A stretch of DNA of 64,000 nt from Limnanthes douglasii subsp. nivea (taxonomy: Eukaryota > Streptophyta > Magnoliopsida > Brassicales > Limnanthaceae), in assembly GCA_036936605.1 (NCBI GenBank), contig JAUPFV010000005.1, positions 127,855,572 to 127,919,571 on the forward strand. Reading direction: 5' to 3'. Position 1 is the first letter of the stretch. Each line of letters begins with the position of its first letter. Positions 58,039 to 64,000 of the stretch are shown here, one piece after another. The position numbers and the translations under genes are program-made. The notes under the pieces are model-generated. The model worked only from the letters and a program-made list of their open reading frames with translations. It searched no databases and was not told where the DNA came from.

Positions 58039-60847
58039 TTAGCCTTCGGTTTTATTCTCTCCTGCTTCTTCTCCTTTCTTTGAATTATCTTCAATTGAAT
58101 ATTCTTCCGCTTCATCATTAGGGTCGGATTCATCTGAAGAAACACCTAGTTTATCACCCGCTGATATTGTATGAAAAGGGATTTGCTCATAAGGCACAAA
58201 CCTCCATAAAGGCCCAAGAGACCGCCTAAGAAATGTTTAATGGAACAATATTACCATATCGGATTTGATTGATTCCTCCCTCTGTTCCACGGAATCGAAT
58301 ACTGTATAGGATTATGCATCCACGATAGTGGCTATATCCTGAGCAGTTTTCTCCTTAAGAGAAGCAATTTCTTCTTCGTTATTCTTAAGAATAGAAGCCA
58401 TGTCTTCTTCTTTCTTCTTAAGAAGATCTTCTAAAATTTTCTTCTCCTCGGATAAATCGTTGATGGTACATTTATCCTAAGTCTGTTGATCTTCTAAGGA
58501 GTTGATCTCTTTGGAGGTGGCTTATTGTAAACCGATATAGCGGGTGTGCAACTTCTCATGATCGGACTTGGTTTGAACTAGCTCATCATTAAGGTTTTTA
58601 TTTTTTTACCCAAAGTCTCAACCTTGTCTTGCTCGACCTTGATAGACCCCTTCAGAATTTGATTTTTTCTCTTGTAAGTGAGGCAATATCCTTAACTTGA
58701 GATTTGACCTGCCTCTCCAAGTCAACTATTGGCTTTACATAGCCTAAGACCGCATACTCTAGCTCATCATGTTCCTTATAAAATTTGAAGGACTCTCCAT
58801 CATATGTTACAACATTTGCATTAGCGGCAGACTGGAGGAAAGTCTTGTCAAAGTTAGCATTGTCGAAGTCGTGAAAGTATAAGTTTCCTATGTCATCCAA
58901 ATGAACATCACCTTCGAAAACAGCTTGGTTAGCGGTAGGAAACACCGGGGAAGAAGGATAAACAAGTGCTTCTTCTTGAGGATGAACATCTGTAGGAATG
59001 TTGGAGGGAAGGACTTCCGATCGGAGTGTGATCTCCGAACTAATGGAAGTTTTCTTCTTCTTTCATGATCTTTTATCATTACCCTCTTTTCGCCCTTTAG
59101 TTTCTTCACTGTTGAATATTTTGGTGGCTCTTTAGCCTCAGCAACAGTAACTATGACTGCCTCCAACAAAGCGACATTAATTTCATTTGAAGGCCCTGAA
59201 CTCCATAGTTCGGGAAAAATTGAGATGAATTGTCTCCCTTCTTCTTTTTCTTCTTCTTGATCCTATCAAGATGGCTATGGGCTCTATTCCTGGCTGGCAA
59301 ATTTTTTTTACCATTAGCTTCCTCAATCTTTTTGTAGATAGTAGAGAATCGAGAAGGTGCGGTAAATGTTTCCCATGAAAGCTCCCGAACTGGATTCGTT
59401 CTCCATAGATGAGCCTTCACCATGTTCCCTAAGGTAAAGCAATTGTGAAAAGCATTCGACCATTTCTCGGTGCCCCGCTGGTTCAATTTCATAAAAGTTG
59501 TTTTTCACTCTTCTAGATGCTGTGAGAACAACTTTGAAAACACTGTAAAAAAATTCTGATGTGAAAACCAATATCAAAACATAACAAAAGAAATCTTTTA
59601 AAATACTTACATGATCTTTTCGAGTATATAGTGAGCATACTCGAATTTCCTTTGGACGTAATCTTCTTGGCATTTTCCCAAGTGCCGCTAATAAATAGGA
59701 ACTGAGTCCTTTAGGGCTTTTTAGCCTCTAGAAAATTATTAACAACTTTATAGTCATTCCCCATGTTGAAGTAGTAAAAGGGGATATGACGATTGTGGCA
59801 TAAACCTGCTACAGTAGTAAACTCTTCCATGGGCATCAGAAGTTTCGATAGCCTTGAGGCCATGACGATGGTTAACAGTGTACTACGCGTTGGGGCTTAA
59901 TTTTCTTGGGAATAACTTCACTAACTGAAAATACCTCACTATTTTTGGGTCCAAATGAAACCTAGGACCCCAATTAAGTACTTTGCTATACACCACCAGT
60001 TCTCCTGCCTTGGAATCCATTGGAGTTTCATCAGGAATAGGAATCTTCACTTTGATTTATTACGGAAAGCCCTATTTTTCAGGATCCTATCCAGATCGGT
60101 AGTATGAGGATACATATAGGATATCTTTTGAAGGGATAGCAAATATTTGACACTGACCTTAGAATAATTGGGCCCAACTCACCCGATAAGACACTCCGAC
60201 AATGGTTCGGACTCTACCAAGACATATTTTTCCCTTTTCTCTTAAACCACGTTCTGAGTCTCTCTTGTGTGTCCGGACGTCTCCACAAGTGTATCTTCCC
60301 CACTATCGTACATCTTCTCTTGCATAACCTATGGTATTTGTTCTGAACGTTCGTTAGGTTTTATAACAAGATTTTCTTCCTCCATTTGAAGAGGCTCAAC
60401 AGATGAAGTGGTGCAATTTATCTTTGAAGCAAATCGCGAAGGAAGCTCTATTGTTAAACCATCTCTCAAGGTTATAACAGGCCTAGAGGAATTTCTAGCA
60501 TCAGTAGGCACCGGATAATGTTTGTACTTCTTTGAGGAGTAATTTCCTCAATGTCCGACCCCATGTCAATAAAAGTTTAGGGTGGTTTGCGACTGCTAGA
60601 GGGTTTCTTAACTAACTGAATGGATGGGTCATGGGTTGTAAGAGATTGAGAAAAAGGGCTAGGATTGGAAACGAATGATTGTCGATTAGATAAAAAAACT
60701 TATGTCTGGTGTTGGAATCTGATTTACAACTAATCCACCAGGTGAAGCATGTAATCCGACAGCGATATGGGCCTTCCTTTTCTCTTCCTTCAATTTCGAT
60801 AGATTGAGTCAACCTCCTTGGATTAATGCAGTCCTCGTTGTAAACAT
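58039..60847 (-). pseudogene. Y antisense ORF, second copy
   Basis: Minus strand from ATG 60,847 to TAA at 58,041-58,039; same order of segments as 11,031-13,839, including the Y-specific start MFTTRTALIQGG-like sequence, intron 59,543-59,610, lysine run near 59,240-59,260, heptad-rich region at 58,400-58,700 and acidic tail. The readable segments 58,652-58,945 (97 codons, GDVHLDDIGNLYFHDFDNAN) and 59,323-59,673 are similar in length to the first copy. Confidence 0.75.
59543..59610 (-). other. Predicted intron in Y antisense ORF, second copy
   Basis: Donor GTAAGTATTTT and acceptor TTTTTTTACAG both intact; 68 nt as at 12,535-12,602, with one or two internal changes. Confidence 0.75.
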
Positions 60848-61272
60848 ACAAACTTTAGATAATACTAGAAGAATGATTGAAGAGAAGACTAATTTTGAAA
60901 TATTAGATTTCCTTTCTCTATCTAGAAGATTGAAATATTTTATCACTCTAAGAAATAGAAACAATGAAAAATCACCCATATATTGTTAAATATACACTTT
61001 AGTGTTTTACCTTAGGAAGATTAACCAACAACAATGATTAAAAGGGGTTATTAAATGTAGTTACTTTATATTTTAAGTTTAGATACAATTACCAAAGGTA
61101 AAAATGGTCAGTAGGTCCAGTTACCACTTGACACGTGTATTGGAAAGTTAATTATAAAGTTGTGACCTTTGGGTTTACACATTAGCCCTAAGGATTCACT
61201 TCGGAAGCCAATCAAATTCGTTTATCATGTTAGCTCTCCCAAAGTACTTCTGAGAGAGCTAAGGAGGCTAGA

Positions 61273-61613
61273 TGATAGGATCAGAATATATTAGAAGTAG
61301 GTTTGGATAGCATTTCAAATTTCTTTGGAATGACAGTTCGAACTATGAATTAAAATATTGATGAATAACTTGTGTGCCTAGAAAAGTAAGCTAAGTGCTT
61401 GCTTCATCTCATCTTGGGCCTCCAAGCCCACCTACCTAACCCGAATATATGACCTGACTCGGTTAGCCCATGGGTTTTATAAGTATTATAAATAGGGTCA
61501 AGAACAACATTGAATGGGATAACAAAATTATCTCTCTTAAATACATTATATATAACATTTCTTTTCTCTATATACACTCTATAACAAATCTAATACATTC
61601 CACAAATACCCCT
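61273..61613 (+). repeat. Y 3' LTR, second copy
   Basis: TGATAGG start, preceded by the same polypurine tract (61,252-61,272), ends at TACCCCT before GGTAGAATGAC of X. Confidence 0.85.
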
Positions 61614-62820
61614 TGGTAGAATGACTAAATGGTAAGTGGAGTTGAGGGATTTTGATATAAATTTAAATCCTCGAACATCAATTAAGGTTCAAGCTTTAAC
61701 AGATTTTTTGGTCCAGTTTCATTCAAGTTGATCGGATGAGGGGACAGTTAGAGAATTACGGCCAGAAGTTGCAACATGGGTGGTTCGAACTGATGGTGGT
61801 TCTAGCATATTAGGCTCGAGCGCTGGTTCAATTGATTGCTCCATCTATAGAAGCTATGTACTAGGCTATTCGATTTGGGTTTCATGCGTCGAATAACAAG
61901 GCTGAATACGAGGCTGCATTGGTTGTTTTAAGGCTTGCAAGTATTTGTGGGGAAATTTCAGTTTCATTAGAGACAGATTCATAGTTGATGGCCATATCAT
62001 ATGATTTCGGGAGGACTGCAAATGATTATTGTAGTAGTAGACTATTTTTTATGTGGGCTGAAGCTGAATCACTATCTGGTATAAGTACCAATGATGTTAT
62101 CAAGTTTATTGTGAATAATATTTGTTGTGATTTTGGAGTTCCTTGAAAGATTAGTACAAATAATGGTCCTAAATTTAACAAAAGAAAAATGGCTTCTCTA
62201 TGTAATTCGAGGGGTATTGTATAGTGTTTTTCTACACATTTTCATCCTCAAGAAAACGGTCAATTAGAAGTAACTAATAGGTCTATTTTAGAAGGGTTGG
62301 AGAAAAATTTGACATGTGTTGCTGGGAAATGGCCAAATTATTTTCAAGAGGTGTTATGGGCTTATTGAACAACTCCTAAGGAAGCTACTCAGTAGACTCA
62401 TTTTGTCTTAGTGTATGGAATGGATGTTATAAGCCTTTCGGAATCAACTTTACCTTCTTATAGATTACTTCATTATTCTTAAGAGTCAAATGGAAGCAAA
62501 GAGGACAGACCTTGCCTTCATCAAAGAGAAAAGGGTTAGAGCACATCTGAAGTCGACTCATTACCAAACTTCGATGATGAGTCATTATAATTCGAAGGTA
62601 AGACAAAGAGATTTTAAGGTGAGTGATAAACTTTGAGGAAAATATTTCTGCATATAAAGGATAAGCGGCTTGGGAAGATGACTCCAAATTGGGAAGGTCC
62701 TTATGTGGTGATATAACGAGTCAAGCAAGATACATATCGCCTCCATGATAGAGAGGGGAGAGACTTCTATAAATACCCCTAGAACATTGAGCACTTGAAA
62801 TTATATTGGGCGTGATTTTT
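61614..62820 (+). pseudogene. pol: X RNase H/integrase relic, second copy
   Basis: Copy of 14,605-15,800 that keeps the second RNase H start VRTDGGSS (61,783-61,806) missing from the first copy. Integrase HPQENGQLEVTNRS at about 62,234-62,282 and C-terminal RLGKMTPNWEGPYVVI at about 62,667-62,712 (GPY where the first copy has DPY). Confidence 0.85.
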
Positions 62821-63056
62821 TCTCTTTTCAAACTTTTATGATAATATGATTTTATTGTTAGTTTGTATAAGTGGAATACTATTTCCTCTCCTATTGGCCC
62901 GCAAATATTTTAACGAGGTGCCACATTTACATTCATAAGTATCAATAAAATTATTTTTCTTGGCCAATGATTATTTTAGACTAAAAGACTTAAGTTATTT
63001 TTAGAATTAAGCAAAGATTGATCATCTTTGAAGTAGTTAACAAAAAATAATTTAAG

Positions 63057-63490
63057 AGATAGTAATATTCGAAGTGGTACAGACCATTTAAAGCACTATT
63101 CGAAGATATAGTAATATTCAAAGTGCTACATGTCCATTTAAAGCATCGTTCGAAAATATAATGTTCGTTAAACGCACTATTTCACGTAATCAGAATATTG
63201 CAAGTGGTGTTAATATTCGAGGTGCTAACAATCATTAAATGGAATATTTCACGTAATGATAATATTTGAAGTGCTAAACATTTATTGAAAGCATCATTGC
63301 ATGTGATGTTAATATTCGAGGTGCTAATGTTCGTTAAACGCACTATTTGAAGAGGTAGTAGTATTCGACGTTCTAACGCTCATTGAAAAGCACTATTTCA
63401 AGTAATGATAATATTGAAGGTATGAATGCTCATAAAAATCATTAATTAGAGTGGAGTTATTGTTCGAAGTACTAATGTCTTGTTCATAAA
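63057..63490 (+). repeat. X minisatellite, second copy
   Basis: As 16,020-16,480, with one short deletion near 63,446. Confidence 0.8.
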
Positions 63491-63672
63491 AGATAAATTA
63501 TGTAATGTGAGATAAGATATGCAATAAAAAAAGACGTTGTTCCTTAGACAAATAAAAGGCAGTTTTAAGCCATACAAAAAGTGAAGTTCAAGTGCCAAAT
63601 GTTTAAGTACTTACAATGGATAGTATAGACATAACAATAAACAACACAAAAGCTTCCTTTCGATGAGCTTCT

Positions 63673-64000
63673 TCATTGATCAGAGGCCTCTTCATCTTCC
63701 TTTGATTCAGTTCCCTTAGAGGATTCAGTGAGTATGGGCTCAAAAGCTTCGTTAGGGCCTTTTTCTATGGGAATTGATTTCCAAAAGCCTGATAAATTTG
63801 CTTCTGGAAACATCACATATAATTCGCGGAGTAAATTAATTGTTCTTTATCTTCGATAGTTTTTATAACCTCAAGGCTATCTAGCCCGCATTGGGTTTTA
63901 GCAGCTTTTACAAAAAGGCGTTTCTCTTCTTTGAATTTTTCCATGAGTGATTCCATCTCGTCAACCGTCTTCTTCTTCTCCTCCTCACTTTTGTTAAGTG
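63673..64000 (-). pseudogene. X antisense ORF, C-terminal end, second copy (window edge)
   Basis: Acidic tail (SKGTESKEDEEASDQ and stop at 63,675-63,673) and the start of the coiled-coil region; the rest is beyond the window. Confidence 0.75.

Larger units (their letters stand above)
51891..61613 (+). mobile_element. Element Y, second copy
   Basis: Copy of 4,981-14,604 at the same place in X. The 5' LTR (51,891-52,254) begins TAATAGG (TG to TA); primer site from 52,258; 3' LTR 61,273-61,613, again truncated at TACCCCT. Confidence 0.9.
46925..64000 (+). repeat. Direct duplicate of 1-16,984
   Basis: Base-by-base correspondence starts at position 1 (46,925) and runs off the window end (16,984). 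The offset drifts from 46,924 through 46,910 and 46,967 to about 47,016 because of indels. Identity looks about 98%. Shared lesions (Y integrase core deletion, X YxDD loss, Y 3' LTR truncation) show that it copied an already degenerate nest. Confidence 0.95.
47734..64000 (+). mobile_element. Element X, second copy, with Y nested; right end beyond window
   Basis: Same structure as 810-16,984. X begins in W's antisense ORF at 47,734. Y occupies 51,891-61,613. The 3' minisatellite is present; the window ends within the antisense ORF. Confidence 0.9.

Noticed and set aside
1..64000. Host genes, tRNA or rRNA genes
   Set aside because: No segment resembled a tRNA, rRNA or conserved host protein; all recognisable coding matter fits LTR-retrotransposon domains or their accessory ORFs.

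Overview
The window is plant nuclear DNA and contains no host gene I can support. AT-rich sequence, LTR retrotransposons with an arginine-tRNA-like primer site, two RNase H segments in pol and antisense ORFs upstream of the 3' LTR all point to Ty3/gypsy elements of the Tat/Ogre/Retand type, a plant lineage. A eudicot is my guess; the species cannot be read from this window. Every coding region is broken by stops, frameshifts or deletions, so all genes are given as pseudogenes.

Layout. (1) 1-22,055 is a three-level nest of related elements. W, the oldest, is seen only as its 3' part: antisense ORF at 1-809, resuming at 20,612 and ending with an LTR at 21,730-22,055. X (810-20,611) is inserted in W's antisense ORF. 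Y (4,981-14,604) is inserted in the RNase H region of X. (2) 22,056-24,770 is a mosaic of AT-rich DNA, a gag-protease relic, another LTR-element fragment and a 78-bp repeat. (3) 24,770-26,219 is the 3' end of a fourth element, Z. (4) 26,220-40,747 is a satellite array of ~173-bp monomers with two levels of higher-order structure, interrupted by a solo LTR at 38,905-39,312. (5) 40,748-48,614 is a large near-perfect palindrome of two ~3.9-kb arms. (6) 44,701-64,000 continues from the palindrome as a second W/X/Y nest; 46,925-64,000 is a near-identical direct copy of 1-16,984 and runs off the window.

How the parts work together. Each element follows the same plan: LTR, tRNA-Arg-type primer site, gag, protease, reverse transcriptase, RNase H, integrase, a minisatellite built around TTCGAA, an antisense ORF, a polypurine tract and LTR. 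The antisense ORFs are the most striking part. In W, X and Y they carry a short intron with canonical or near-canonical splice sites, and in X and W a matching TATA box lies on the minus strand about 165 bp before the start. This suggests a separately transcribed, spliced accessory gene. Its inferred protein has a domain resembling the 'putative gypsy type transposon'/plant-mobile-domain families, lysine-rich nuclear-localisation-like stretches, a coiled coil and an acidic tail.

Event order inferred from nesting: X into W, Y into X, inverted duplication making the palindrome, then the larger direct duplication, after which an (AT)n tract, a 57-bp duplication and small indels came to distinguish the two copies.
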